From DYIB01 sp049320945 (lineage in GTDB: Bacteria > Pseudomonadota > Gammaproteobacteria > Burkholderiales > Rhodocyclaceae), in the NCBI GenBank assembly GCA_049320945.1, contig JBMOQT010000045.1, positions 1 to 16,795 of the forward strand: a DNA stretch of 16,795 bases, given 5' to 3'. Below, piece by piece: positions 1 through 8,573 of this stretch. The position numbers and the translations under genes are program-made. The notes below the pieces were generated by a model that was given only the letters and a program-made list of their open reading frames with translations, did no database searches and was not told the origin of the DNA. Within the stretch, counting starts at the first letter, position 1. Every line of letters starts with the position of its first letter.

Positions 1-886
1 TCACGTCGGCCAGGGCCTGGCGCGACAGGCGGCGCGGCGCGCGCTCGCCGATGCCGGGCACCTCGACCATCTCCGCCGGGTCGGCCAGCTGCTGCAGGGC
101 GACGCCGTGGCGGATCTTGACCTCCTCCGCGTCCTGGGTGGGCGTGCGCAGCGCCATGGCGATGTCGTTGGTGATCTGGTCGCCGGCGATGGGAATCACC
201 GCGGTATGGCGGATGGCGCCCTGGGTGAACACCGCGATGTCGGTGGTGCCGCCGCCGATGTCCACCAGGCACACGCCCAGTTCCTTCTCGTCCTCGGTGA
301 GCACGGCGTAGCTGGAGGCCAGGGGCTGCAGCACCAGGTCCACCACTTCCAGCCCGCAGCGGCGCACGCACTTGACGATGTTCTGGGCGGCGGACACGGC
401 ACCGGTGACGATGTGCACCTTCACCTCCAGGCGCACGCCGCTCATGCCCATGGGCTCGCGCACGCCGTCCTGGCCGTCCACGATGAATTCCTGGGTCAGG
501 ATGTGCAGGATCTGCTGGTCCGAGGGAATGGGCATGGCGCGGGCGGTCTCGATGACGCGCTCCACGTCCATGGGCGACACCTCCTTGTCCTTGATCGCAA
601 CCATGCCGTTGGAGTTGAAGCTCTTGATGTGGCTGCCGGCGATGCCCGTATAGACTTCCTTCACCTTGCAGTCGGCCATCAACTCCACTTCCTGGATCAC
701 CCGGGAGATGGCATTCACCGTGGCTTCGATGTTCACCACCACGCCTTTCTTCAATCCTTTCGATTCCTGGCTGCCCAGCCCCAGGATCTCCAGGCGGCCC
801 TCGGGCGCGAGCTCCGCCACCAGGGCGACGATTTTCGAGGTACCGATGTCCAGTCCGACGATCAGGTCCTTGCTTTCCTTGCTCAT
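1..886 (-). CDS. ftsA: Cell division protein FtsA (3' end cut by window edge)
   Basis: FtsA is the actin-like protein that tethers FtsZ filaments to the membrane and recruits later divisome proteins. The visible part is the first 295 codons, so roughly 115 residues are missing compared with the usual length of about 410. Residues 11-18 (GLDIGTSK) form the phosphate-1 loop of the actin fold. Residues 208-216 (VDIGGGTTD) form the phosphate-2 motif. Residues between about 85 and 163 correspond to the FtsA-specific 1C subdomain. The C-terminal membrane-targeting helix lies outside the window. The ATG at 884-886 overlaps the ftsQ stop codon as ATGA, and AAGGGA lies a few bases upstream. ftsZ is expected just beyond coordinate 1 but cannot be seen. 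The identification is firm. Confidence 0.97.
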   Translation of the reverse strand, partial: MSKESKDLIVGLDIGTSKIVALVAELAPEGRLEILGLGSQESKGLKKGVVVNIEATVNAISRVIQEVELMADCKVKEVYTGIAGSHIKSFNSNGMVAIKDKEVSPMDVERVIETARAMPIPSDQQILHILTQEFIVDGQDGVREPMGMSGVRLEVKVHIVTGAVSAAQNIVKCVRRCGLEVVDLVLQPLASSYAVLTEDEKELGVCLVDIGGGTTDIAVFTQGAIRHTAVIPIAGDQITNDIAMALRTPTQDAEEVKIRHGVALQQLADPAEMVEVPGIGERAPRRLSRQALADV

Positions 887-1665
887 TGCTTCCCTTTTTG
901 CTCTTGTCCACTGCGGCCGGGGCGGATCGCGAATCCGTTGGGATAGCGCAGGTCCACCACGTCCGCCGGGCTGTTCAGCTTCTTCAGGGCCTCCCCATAC
1001 ACCGCGACGAAGCGCGCCACCCTCTGGGCCAGCGGCGCCTTGGGCTGGTCGCGACCCAGATCGAGCACCACGCCGTCGTCGAGCCTGATCTGCCAGGCTT
1101 CGCGCGCATTCAGCACCACCGTCCGGGGCTTGCGGCCCAGGGGCGCGAACAGCGCGCTGAACTCCTGATAGCGCGCCATCACCTGGTCGGCGCTGCCTTC
1201 GGGGCCGGCGAACAGGGGCAAATCGGCGTTGCTCGCCGCCGCGAACACCTCCCCATGGACGTTCACCAGCCGCGCTTCCGCCCCCTCCGCCTGGCGCCAG
1301 CGGGCGGCCGCCACCTGTTCCTCGAGGGCCACCTCCAGGCCGTCGGGCCAGCGCCGCCGCACTTCGGCGCGGCGCACCCAGGGCAGCTTCTCCAGGGCGG
1401 CACGCACGCCGTCCAGGTTGACCGTGAAGAAGTTGCCCGAGAGCGAGCTGCGCGCCGCGTACTCGATCTGGGCCGCCGTCACTTCATGCAGAGGCACCGT
1501 CACGACCACTTCCCGCAGGGGAAACAGGGGCAGGCGCACCAGCACCAGGGCCGCGCTGTAGGCCAGGGCCGCGCCGGCGGCCAGGAACAGGAGGTCGGCC
1601 ACCAGGTTCATCAGCGGCGGCCTGTCCCAGAAGCCTTCGGTTTGCGGTTTGCGTCCATTGCCCAT
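883..1665 (-). CDS. ftsQ: Cell division protein FtsQ
   Basis: FtsQ is a bitopic inner-membrane divisome protein that binds FtsL and FtsB and connects early and late division proteins. The 260 residues show a short cytoplasmic N terminus, one hydrophobic segment at about 21-43, and then a POTRA-like domain from about 48 to 118. A beta domain with a DLRYPNGFAIR segment follows near the C terminus. E. coli FtsQ is of similar length (276 residues). The ATG at 1665 is used here; an internal Met19 just before the membrane segment is a possible alternative start. The gene lies 13 bp after ddl and overlaps ftsA by 4 nt. Sequence conservation in this family is low, so position between ddl and ftsA contributes to the call. 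Confidence 0.94.
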   Translation of the reverse strand: MGNGRKPQTEGFWDRPPLMNLVADLLFLAAGAALAYSAALVLVRLPLFPLREVVVTVPLHEVTAAQIEYAARSSLSGNFFTVNLDGVRAALEKLPWVRRAEVRRRWPDGLEVALEEQVAAARWRQAEGAEARLVNVHGEVFAAASNADLPLFAGPEGSADQVMARYQEFSALFAPLGRKPRTVVLNAREAWQIRLDDGVVLDLGRDQPKAPLAQRVARFVAVYGEALKKLNSPADVVDLRYPNGFAIRPGRSGQEQKGKQ

Positions 1666-1678
1666 TGCCTTGCCGGTG

Positions 1679-2596
1679 TCAGCCCAGGGTCGCCAGGGCC
1701 AGTATCCTCACGCACAATTCCTCGAAGCCGATGCCCATGGCCCGGGCCGCCATGGGCACCAGGCTGTGGCCGGTCATGCCCGGGGCCGTGTTCATCTCCA
1801 GCAGATAGGGGCGGCCCTGGGCATCGAGCATCAGGTCCGCCCGCCCCCAGCCGCGGCAGTCCAGCAGGCGCGCGGCACGCATCACCAGGTCCTGGATCTC
1901 GCGCTCCTTGGCCTCCTCGAGGCCGCTGGGACAGAAATACTGGGTGTCGTCGGTGAAGTACTTGTGCTGGTAGTCGTAATTGCCCTCGGGCGCGACGATG
2001 CGCACCAGGGGCAGGGCCTGGTCGCCCAGGAACCCGCAGGTCAGCTCCGCACCGCTGACGAATTCCTCGGCGAGCACCAGGGGGTCGTACTGGACCGCCA
2101 GCCGGTAGGCTGCTTCCAGGTCCTCGGCCCGCGTCACCTTGGTGGCGCCGACGCTGGAACCCTCGCGCACCGGCTTGACGAAGATGGGCAGGCCCAGCGC
2201 GGCCGCCACTGCATTCCAATTGCTGTCCTGCTCCAGCAGGACGTAGCGTGGCGTCGGCAGGCCGTTGGCCAGCCACACCATCTTGGTGCGCCATTTGTCC
2301 ATGCACAGGGCCGAGGCCAGCACGCCGCTGCCGGTGTAGGGCAGCCCCATCAATTCCAGGGCGCCCTGCACCGTGCCGTCCTCGCCGCCGCGCCCGTGCA
2401 GGGCGATGAAGACCCGCTCGAAGCCGGCGCTTTTCAGTTCCCATAGGGGCCGCTCGGCAGGGTCGAAGGCATGGGCGTCCACGCCGCGCTTCTGCAGCGC
2501 CGCCAGCACGGCGCCGCCCGACAGGAGGGAGATCTCCCTCTCGGCCGAGGTGCCGCCCAGGAGCACTGCCACTTTGCCGAAATCACTGTTGCTCAC
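1679..2596 (-). CDS. ddl: D-alanine--D-alanine ligase
   Basis: Ddl joins two D-alanines with ATP to make the dipeptide that MurF adds to the peptidoglycan precursor. The 305-residue ATP-grasp protein has GGTSAEREISL near the N terminus, HGRGGEDG at 67-74, KPVREGSSVG at 141-150, Tyr213 in the HKYFTDDTQYF segment and EMNTAPGMTGHSL from 267. These match DdlB-type D-Ala-D-Ala ligases, and the Tyr argues against a D-Ala-D-Lac ligase. The start is GTG (2594-2596), which overlaps the murB stop as GTGA. GGGGAAAG lies upstream, and the protein then begins MSNSDFGKVAVLLGG as expected. The same frame stays open far upstream, but that part is the out-of-frame shadow of murB and not a fusion. Confidence 0.96.
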   Translation of the reverse strand: MSNSDFGKVAVLLGGTSAEREISLLSGGAVLAALQKRGVDAHAFDPAERPLWELKSAGFERVFIALHGRGGEDGTVQGALELMGLPYTGSGVLASALCMDKWRTKMVWLANGLPTPRYVLLEQDSNWNAVAAALGLPIFVKPVREGSSVGATKVTRAEDLEAAYRLAVQYDPLVLAEEFVSGAELTCGFLGDQALPLVRIVAPEGNYDYQHKYFTDDTQYFCPSGLEEAKEREIQDLVMRAARLLDCRGWGRADLMLDAQGRPYLLEMNTAPGMTGHSLVPMAARAMGIGFEELCVRILALATLG

Positions 2597-3513
2597 GTTC
2601 TTTCCCCGACTATCCTGACCTCCCGCACCAGGTCCACGCCGAACTTTTCCTTGACCACGGCGCGCACCTGCTCGATCAGCGCCTCGATGTCGCCGGCCGT
2701 CGCCCGGCCCTCGGCATTGACGATGAAATTGGCATGCTTCTCGGACACCCGCGCGCCGCCCACCGCCAGCCCCTTCAGCCCGGCGGCCTCGATCAGGCGC
2801 GCCGCGTGGTCGCCGGGCGGGTTGCGGAACACCGAGCCGGCGTTGGGCAGCTGCAGGGGCTGGGAGGCGATGCGCCGTTCCAGCAGTTCCTTGATATGCG
2901 CGCGCGCCGCCTGGCCGTCGCCCGCCGGAAGCCGAAACCAGGCGGCGACGAACCATTCGTCCGCCGCCCGGCGCAAGCCCACGTGGCGATAGCCGATGTG
3001 GTAGTCGCGGGCGGTGCGCTGGCGCACCCTTCCGGCGCGATCCACGGTGAGCACCCGCTGCACCACGTTCCAGGTCTCGCCGCCGTAGCAGCCGGCGTTC
3101 ATCGCCAGGGCGCCGCCCACGGTGCCCGGAATGCCCGCCAGGAATTCGGCGCCGGCGCGCTCGTGGTTGGCGGCGAAGCGCGCCACCTTGGGACTGGCCA
3201 CGCCCGCCTCGGCGTAGATGAGGCCGTCGTCCTCCAGGCGCAGGGTCTTCAGGGCGGCATGGGTGAAGATGACCGTGCCGGCGAAGCCGCCGTCGCGCAC
3301 CAGCAGGTTGCTGCCCAGGCCGACGAACAGCACCGGCTCGTCGCCACGCAGCGCCCCCAGGAAAGCTGCCAGATCGGCCAGGTCGGCGGGGAAATAGGCG
3401 CGCGCCGCGGCGCCGCCCGCGCGCCACGACACGTGGCGCGCCATGGGCTCGTCCCGGCGCAGCTCGCCACGCCAGCTTTGGCCCAGGCGCATCTGCTCCG
3501 ACATGTCCATCAC
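2593..3513 (-). CDS. murB: UDP-N-acetylenolpyruvoylglucosamine reductase (MurB, type II)
   Basis: MurB is the FAD enzyme that uses NADPH to reduce UDP-GlcNAc-enolpyruvate to UDP-MurNAc. At 306 residues it fits the shorter type II group rather than the 342-residue E. coli type. Visible motifs are GLGSNLLV (65-72, FAD binding), AGIPGTVGGALAMNAGCYG (126-144), GYR with Arg176, and NAGSVFRNP with Ser227 as likely proton donor. The C-terminal REVRI, with Glu298, is the likely third catalytic residue. The start region reads GTGATG: GTG at 3513 gives a 4-nt overlap with murC, and ATG at 3510 a 1-nt overlap. Either is possible and the product differs by one residue. The 3' end overlaps ddl. Confidence 0.96.
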   Translation of the reverse strand: MMDMSEQMRLGQSWRGELRRDEPMARHVSWRAGGAAARAYFPADLADLAAFLGALRGDEPVLFVGLGSNLLVRDGGFAGTVIFTHAALKTLRLEDDGLIYAEAGVASPKVARFAANHERAGAEFLAGIPGTVGGALAMNAGCYGGETWNVVQRVLTVDRAGRVRQRTARDYHIGYRHVGLRRAADEWFVAAWFRLPAGDGQAARAHIKELLERRIASQPLQLPNAGSVFRNPPGDHAARLIEAAGLKGLAVGGARVSEKHANFIVNAEGRATAGDIEALIEQVRAVVKEKFGVDLVREVRIVGERT

Positions 3514-4925
3514 GCCGCCGGCCCCGTCGTTTCCATGGCCAGGGCCCTCACCCTGGCTGGCACGGCGCCGATGGATCCGGCACCCATGGTCACCACCACG
3601 TCGCCGTCCCGGGCGGTGTCCAGGATCTGTTGCGGCAGATCGGCAATGTCTTCGACGAACACCGGCTCCACCTTGCCGGCCACGCGCACCGCCCGTGCCA
3701 GGGTGCGACCGTCGGCGGCGACGATGGGCGCCTCTCCGGCGGCATAGACTTCCGCCAGCAGCAGGGCGTCCACCGACGACAGCACCTTGACGAAATCCTC
3801 GAAGCAGTCGCGCGTGCGCGTGTAGCGATGGGGCTGGAAGGCGAGCACCAGCCGCCGCCCGGGGAAGGCGCCGCGCGCCGCCGCCAGGGTGGCGGCCATC
3901 TCGGCGGGATGGTGGCCGTAGTCGTCGATGAGGGTGAAGCTGCCGCCCCGGGCCAGGGGAATCTCGCCGTAGCGCTGGAAGCGCCGCCCCACCCCGCGGA
4001 ACTCGGCCAGGGCCTTGACGATGGCCTCGTCCGGCACGCCCACTTCACTGGCCACGGCGATGGCCGCCAGGGCGTTCTGCACGTTGTGCACCCCGGGCAG
4101 GTTGAGCACGACGGGCAGGCGCGTGGTGGAACCGTTTACCCGCACCGCGTCGAAGCGCATGCGGCCGCCCTCGGCGCGCACGTTCTCGGCGCGCACCGCC
4201 GCCTGGGGATCGAGGCCGTAGCGCACCACCTGCTTGGACACGAAGGGCAGGATCTCGCGCACATGGGCGTCGTCCACGCACAGCACCGCCACGCCGTAGA
4301 AGGGCAGGCGGTGCAGGAAGTCCACGAAGGCCTGCTTGAGGCGGGCAAAGTCGTGGCCGTAGGTCTCCATGTGGTCGGCGTCGATGTTGGTGACCACGGA
4401 GATCACCGGCTGCAGGTGCAGGAAGGAGGCGTCGGACTCGTCCGCCTCGGCCACCAGGAAGTCGCCGCCCCCGAGCTTGGCGTTGGCGCCGGCGGAGTTG
4501 AGGCGCCCGCCGATGACGAAAGTCGGATCGAGCCCGCCCTCGGCCAGCACGCTGGCGATGAGGCTGGTGGTGGTGGTCTTGCCATGGGTGCCGGCCACGG
4601 CGATGCCCTGCTTCAGGCGCATCAGCTCCGCCAGCATCAGGGCGCGCGGCACCACGGGCACGTGGCGCGCCCGCGCCGCCGTCACCTCCGGGTTGTCGTT
4701 GCCCACCGCGGTGGATACCACAACCGCGTCGGCGCCGGCGATGTGGGCGCCGTCGTGGCCCACCACCACCTTGGCGCCCAGCTCGGCCAGACGCCGGGTC
4801 GCGGCATTCTCGGCTAGGTCCGAGCCGCTCACCTGGTAGCCCAGGTTGAGCAGCACCTCGGCGATGCCGCTCATGCCCGAGCCGCCGATGCCGACAAAAT
4901 GAATGTGCTTGACCTTATGTTTCAT
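3510..4925 (-). CDS. murC: UDP-N-acetylmuramate--L-alanine ligase
   Basis: MurC adds L-alanine to UDP-MurNAc with ATP, the first amino acid of the stem peptide. The protein opens with HIHFVGIGGSGMSGIAEVL, the characteristic UDP-binding N terminus of MurC. It carries the Mur ligase P-loop GTHGKTTTT (112-120, Lys116), an ADESDASFLHL segment, and a DDYGHHPAE segment in the C-terminal domain. I take the ATG at 4925 as start (471 residues). It places the conserved HIHFVGIGG at residue 7, while the GTG at 4940 would add five residues, MRWKD. With the ATG the gene overlaps murG by 11 nt, the longest overlap in the cluster. It ends in a GTGATG junction with murB. Confidence 0.97.
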   Translation of the reverse strand: MKHKVKHIHFVGIGGSGMSGIAEVLLNLGYQVSGSDLAENAATRRLAELGAKVVVGHDGAHIAGADAVVVSTAVGNDNPEVTAARARHVPVVPRALMLAELMRLKQGIAVAGTHGKTTTTSLIASVLAEGGLDPTFVIGGRLNSAGANAKLGGGDFLVAEADESDASFLHLQPVISVVTNIDADHMETYGHDFARLKQAFVDFLHRLPFYGVAVLCVDDAHVREILPFVSKQVVRYGLDPQAAVRAENVRAEGGRMRFDAVRVNGSTTRLPVVLNLPGVHNVQNALAAIAVASEVGVPDEAIVKALAEFRGVGRRFQRYGEIPLARGGSFTLIDDYGHHPAEMAATLAAARGAFPGRRLVLAFQPHRYTRTRDCFEDFVKVLSSVDALLLAEVYAAGEAPIVAADGRTLARAVRVAGKVEPVFVEDIADLPQQILDTARDGDVVVTMGAGSIGAVPARVRALAMETTGPAA

Positions 4926-6009
4926 GTCTTTCCATCTCACGGGCGGGCGCCGGACCGGCCAGCGCCATGCAGGCCTCGGCTACCACGCGCGCCGCCTCGG
5001 GTTTGGCCAGCTGCCGGGCGCGCCGGGCCATGTCCGCCAGGCGCGGCCGCGGCAGGTCGCGCAGCAGCGCGGCCACGGACACCGGGGTGAGGCCGGACTG
5101 GGGCAGCAGCACGCCGGCGCCGGCGTCCGCCAGGAAGCGGGCGTTGCCCGTCTGGTGATCGTCCACCGCGTGGGGATAGGGCACCAGGATGCTCGCCACG
5201 CCGGCGGCGGCCAGTTCCGCCACGGTGAGCGCGCCGGCGCGGCAGATCACCAGGTCCGCCGCGCCATAGCGCGCCGCCATGTCGTCGATAAAGTCCACCA
5301 GCTCCGCCGCCACGCCCGCCTTGGCGTAGGCGGCGCGCAGCGCCTCCAGATGTTTCGCGCCGGCCTGGTGCGTCACCTGGGGACGGCCTTCCGGCGGCAG
5401 CAGGGCCAGGGCCTGGGGCACCACTTCGTTCAACACCTGGGCGCCCAGGCTGCCGCCCACCACCAGGATGCGAATGGGGCCGCTGCGCCCGGCGTAGCGT
5501 TCCTCCGGCGGCGCCAGGGCGGCGATGTCGGCACGCACCGGGTTGCCGGTCCACTCCCCCTTCGCCAGCACCCGCGGAAAGCCGGTGAGGATTCGGTCGG
5601 CGACGCCGGACAGCACCCGGTTGGCCAGGCCGGCGACCGAGTTCTGCTCGTGCACCACCAGGGGACAGCGGGCCAGGACCGCCATCATGCCGCCCGGGAA
5701 GGTGATATAGCCGCCCATGCCCAGCACCACGTCCGGCCGGATGCGGCGCAGCTCGCCCCACGCCTGCCAGAAGGCGCGCAGCAGATTGAGCGGCAGCAGC
5801 AGCGCCCGCAGCACGCCCTTGCCCCGCAGAGCGGCGAACTTCACCCAGGACATCTCGTAGCCACGCTGGGGCACCAGGCGCGCCTCCATGCCCTCGGGAT
5901 TGCCCATCCACACCACGCGCCAGCCCTGGGCGCGCACGTGGTCGGCCACGGCCAGGGCCGGGAAGATATGGCCGCCGGTGCCACCTGCTATCACGAGGAG
6001 GGTCTTCAT
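4915..6009 (-). CDS. murG: UDP-GlcNAc:undecaprenyl-PP-MurNAc-pentapeptide GlcNAc transferase
   Basis: MurG is the peripheral membrane GT-B glycosyltransferase that converts lipid I to lipid II. The 364-residue protein starts MKTLLVIAGGTGGHIFPAL, whose GGTGGH (9-14) is the lipid-side glycine loop. GMGGYITFPG at 98-107 follows. The C-terminal half carries VVGGSLGAQVLN (183-194), CRAGALTVAEL (256-266) and PYPHAVDDHQTGNA (277-290), which form the UDP-GlcNAc site. The ATG overlaps the ftsW stop as ATGA and has GAGGG 8 nt upstream. The last residues, REMERHET, run over the murC start. The open frame continues upstream of the true start only as the shadow of ftsW. Confidence 0.97.
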   Translation of the reverse strand: MKTLLVIAGGTGGHIFPALAVADHVRAQGWRVVWMGNPEGMEARLVPQRGYEMSWVKFAALRGKGVLRALLLPLNLLRAFWQAWGELRRIRPDVVLGMGGYITFPGGMMAVLARCPLVVHEQNSVAGLANRVLSGVADRILTGFPRVLAKGEWTGNPVRADIAALAPPEERYAGRSGPIRILVVGGSLGAQVLNEVVPQALALLPPEGRPQVTHQAGAKHLEALRAAYAKAGVAAELVDFIDDMAARYGAADLVICRAGALTVAELAAAGVASILVPYPHAVDDHQTGNARFLADAGAGVLLPQSGLTPVSVAALLRDLPRPRLADMARRARQLAKPEAARVVAEACMALAGPAPAREMERHET

Positions 6010-7178
6010 GCCGGCAGCCCTCGCATCAGCGCCCTGTTCTCGTAGTCCGCCCGCAGCAGGATCGCCAGGGCCACGCAATTGGCCAGGATGCCGGAACCGC
6101 CGAAGCTCATCAGCGGCAGGGTGAGGCCCTTGGTGGGCAGCAGGCCCATGTTCACCCCCATGTTGATGAAGGACTGGACGCCGATCCAGATGCCGATGCC
6201 CATGGCCACCAGGCCGGAGTAGACCCGCTCCAGGATCAGCGCCTGGCGGCCGATGGCGAAAGCCCGCTGTACGATCACGGCGAACAGGGCCACCACCACC
6301 AGCACGCCGGCGAAGCCCAGCTCCTCGGCCACCACCGCCAGCAGGAAATCCGTATGGGCCTCGGGCAGGTAGAACAGCTTCTCCACGCTCGCCCCCAGGC
6401 CGACGCCGAACCATTCGCCGCGGCCGAAGGCGATCAGGGCGTGGGACAGCTGATAGCCCTTGCCGAAGGCATCGGACCAGGGGTCCATGAAGCCGAAGAT
6501 GCGCTCGCGCCGGTAGGGGGAAGTCCAGATCAGGAGAACGAAGGCCGCCGCCAGGAACAGGAACAGCAGGGTGAACAGGCGCGCATTGATGCCCCCCAGG
6601 AACAGGATGCCCATGGCGATGCAGATGATCACCACGAAGGCGCCGAAGTCGGGTTCGCGCAGCAGCAGGCCGCCCACCAGGGCCATCACCAGGGCCATGG
6701 GGAAGAAGCCGCGGCGGAAGGAGCCCATGTCGGCGAGCTTGCGCACCGTGTAGTCAGCGGCGTAGAGCACGGCGAACAGCTTCATCAGCTCCGACGGCTG
6801 CAGATTGACCGGCCCCAGGGGCAGCCAGCGCCGGGCGCCGTTCACCTCGCGCCCCACATGGGGGATGAGCACGATCGCCAGCAGCGCCACGCCGCCCAGA
6901 AACAGCCAGGGCGCCGCCTGCTGCCACACGCGCAGGGGCACCTGGTACACCACCACGGCGGCGATGAGGCCGATGGCGACGAACACGCCGTGGCGCACGA
7001 GAAAATAGCCCGACTGGTAGCCGGTGAAGCGGCTGCCCTCGGCGATGGCGATGGATGCCGAGTACACCATGACCACGCCGAACAGCAGCAGGCCGAGGGC
7101 GGACCACAGCAGGGCCAGGTCCACATCCTGGGGCGGCTTGGGTGCGGCCCGGGCGGAGCGCAGGGTCAGGGCCCTCAT
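6006..7178 (-). CDS. ftsW: SEDS-family septal peptidoglycan polymerase FtsW
   Basis: FtsW is the SEDS glycosyltransferase that polymerises lipid II at the septum together with FtsI. The 390-residue protein is mostly hydrophobic, with about ten membrane segments. It shows NGARRWLPLGPVNLQPSELM (113-132), the DPWSDAFGKGYQLSHALIAFG stretch, PEAHTDFLLAVVAEELGF (272-289) with the presumed catalytic Asp277, and KGLTLPLMSFGGSG (350-363). All are FtsW/RodA signatures. Its place between murD and murG identifies it as FtsW rather than RodA. The ATG overlaps the murD stop as ATGA. The N terminus before the first membrane helix is polar (about 18 residues), typical of FtsW. Confidence 0.97.
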   Translation of the reverse strand: MRALTLRSARAAPKPPQDVDLALLWSALGLLLFGVVMVYSASIAIAEGSRFTGYQSGYFLVRHGVFVAIGLIAAVVVYQVPLRVWQQAAPWLFLGGVALLAIVLIPHVGREVNGARRWLPLGPVNLQPSELMKLFAVLYAADYTVRKLADMGSFRRGFFPMALVMALVGGLLLREPDFGAFVVIICIAMGILFLGGINARLFTLLFLFLAAAFVLLIWTSPYRRERIFGFMDPWSDAFGKGYQLSHALIAFGRGEWFGVGLGASVEKLFYLPEAHTDFLLAVVAEELGFAGVLVVVALFAVIVQRAFAIGRQALILERVYSGLVAMGIGIWIGVQSFINMGVNMGLLPTKGLTLPLMSFGGSGILANCVALAILLRADYENRALMRGLPA

Positions 7179-8569
7179 CCCTGGGCCTCCCGGGCACGGG
7201 CCAGGGCGCGCACCGCGTCCACGAACACCTGGGCGCGATGGGCGTAGTTGCGGTACATGTCGAAGCTGGCGCAGGCGGGCGACAGCAGCACCGCGTCGCC
7301 GCGGCGCGCGGCGACGGCCGCCTTGCGCACCGCCTGGTCCATGTCCTGGGCATGGGAGACGGGGATACCGCAGCCGGCCACCGCCGCCTCGATACGGGTG
7401 GCATCGCGGCCGATCAGGATCAGGGCGCGGCCGTGCCGCTCCAGGGCCGGCTTGAGGGGCGAGAAATCCTGGCCCTTGCCGTCGCCCCCGGCGATCAGCA
7501 CCACCTTGCGTCCCAGCCCTCCTTCCAGGGCGGCGAGGGTGGCCCCCACGTTGGTGCCCTTGGAATCGTCGAAGTAGTCCACGCCGTCGATGGCGGCGAC
7601 CGGCTCCACCCGGTGGGGCAGGCCGCGGAACTCCCGCAGCGCCTGCACCAGGGGTGCCGCCGGCAGCTCGATGGCCCGGCACAGGGCCAGGGCCGCCAGG
7701 GCATTGGCCACGTTGTGGCGGCCCGCCAGGGGCAATGCCGCCGCCGGCAGCAGGGCTTCGCTGCCTTCCGCCAGCCAGGTTTCACCGCCCCGCTCCACCA
7801 GCCCGAGATCGTCCTCTCCCGGCGGCCGATCCAGGCCGAAGCTGCGCAGCGTCCGGCCGGGCAGACCCATGGCCCATACGCGCGGGTCCTGGCGGTTGAG
7901 CACCTGCACGCCGTCGCCGGCGAAGATGCGCGCCTTGGCGGCGGCATAGTCATCCAGGCCCTGGTAGCGGTCCAGGTGATCGTCGCTGACATTGAGCACC
8001 ACGGCGGCGTCGGGCGCCAGGCTCTGCGTCGTCTCCAGCTGGAAGCTGGACAGCTCCAGCACCCACAGCTCCGGCCGGCGGCCCTCGTCCAGGCAGGCCA
8101 TCAAGGCTGTCAGGGCCGCCGGGCTGATGTTGCCCGCCACTTCCGTTACGCGGCCGGCGGCGCGCCCCATGGCGCCCGCCATGGCGGTGACGGTGGTCTT
8201 GCCGTTGGTGCCGGTGATGGCCAGCACGCGGCAGTCCCGGCGCCAGCCCAGGTCGTCGAGGCCCTGGGCGAACAGCTCGATCTCGCCGGTCACGGGGATG
8301 CCCCGGGCCGCCGCTTGGCGCACTACGGGCTCGCCCAGGGACAGACCGGGGGACAGGCCCAGCAGGTCCATGTCCTCCAGCAGACGCGGCGCAAAGCTGC
8401 CCGTGACCAGCTCGGCGGCGGTGGTCCGGGCCAGCTCCCGGGCATAGGGCGGCTCGCTGCGGGAATCGGCGACACACACCCGCGCACCGCGGCGGCTGCA
8501 CCATTGCGCCATCGCCAGGCCCGACTCGCCCAGCCCCAGCACCAGTACCCGTTTGTCCTTCAGCTCCAT
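7175..8569 (-). CDS. murD: UDP-N-acetylmuramoyl-L-alanine--D-glutamate ligase
   Basis: MurD adds D-glutamate to UDP-MurNAc-L-Ala with ATP. The 464-residue protein has an N-terminal Rossmann-like domain beginning VLVLGLGESGLAMA. It has the LSPGLSL segment, the P-loop GTNGKTT (120-126, Lys124), LELSSFQLE, NVSDDHLDRY, and the C-terminal DDSKGTNVGAT with the DGKGQDF and LSPACASFD segments. These are the order and motifs of MurD. The start ATG lies 4 bp after the mraY stop. A GAGG sits unusually close to it, only two bases away. The 3' end overlaps ftsW as ATGA. Confidence 0.97.
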   Translation of the reverse strand: MELKDKRVLVLGLGESGLAMAQWCSRRGARVCVADSRSEPPYARELARTTAAELVTGSFAPRLLEDMDLLGLSPGLSLGEPVVRQAAARGIPVTGEIELFAQGLDDLGWRRDCRVLAITGTNGKTTVTAMAGAMGRAAGRVTEVAGNISPAALTALMACLDEGRRPELWVLELSSFQLETTQSLAPDAAVVLNVSDDHLDRYQGLDDYAAAKARIFAGDGVQVLNRQDPRVWAMGLPGRTLRSFGLDRPPGEDDLGLVERGGETWLAEGSEALLPAAALPLAGRHNVANALAALALCRAIELPAAPLVQALREFRGLPHRVEPVAAIDGVDYFDDSKGTNVGATLAALEGGLGRKVVLIAGGDGKGQDFSPLKPALERHGRALILIGRDATRIEAAVAGCGIPVSHAQDMDQAVRKAAVAARRGDAVLLSPACASFDMYRNYAHRAQVFVDAVRALARAREAQG

Positions 8570-8573
8570 CGCC

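Noticed and set aside
107..1956. Long plus-strand frames opposite ftsA and ftsQ
   Set aside because: They have low-complexity His/Gly/Ala-rich translations and lie antisense to clear division genes. They are high-GC shadows.
1679..3427. Apparent 582-residue fusion of an unknown domain to Ddl
   Set aside because: The N-terminal part is murB read in the wrong frame. A GTG with GTGA overlap at 2596 gives a normal full-length Ddl. The long frames running into murE, murF, murG and ftsW are explained the same way.
6842..7126. 94-codon Trp/Cys-rich minus-strand frame
   Set aside because: It lies inside ftsW in another frame, and its Trp/Cys-rich composition comes from the frame shift of a membrane protein gene.
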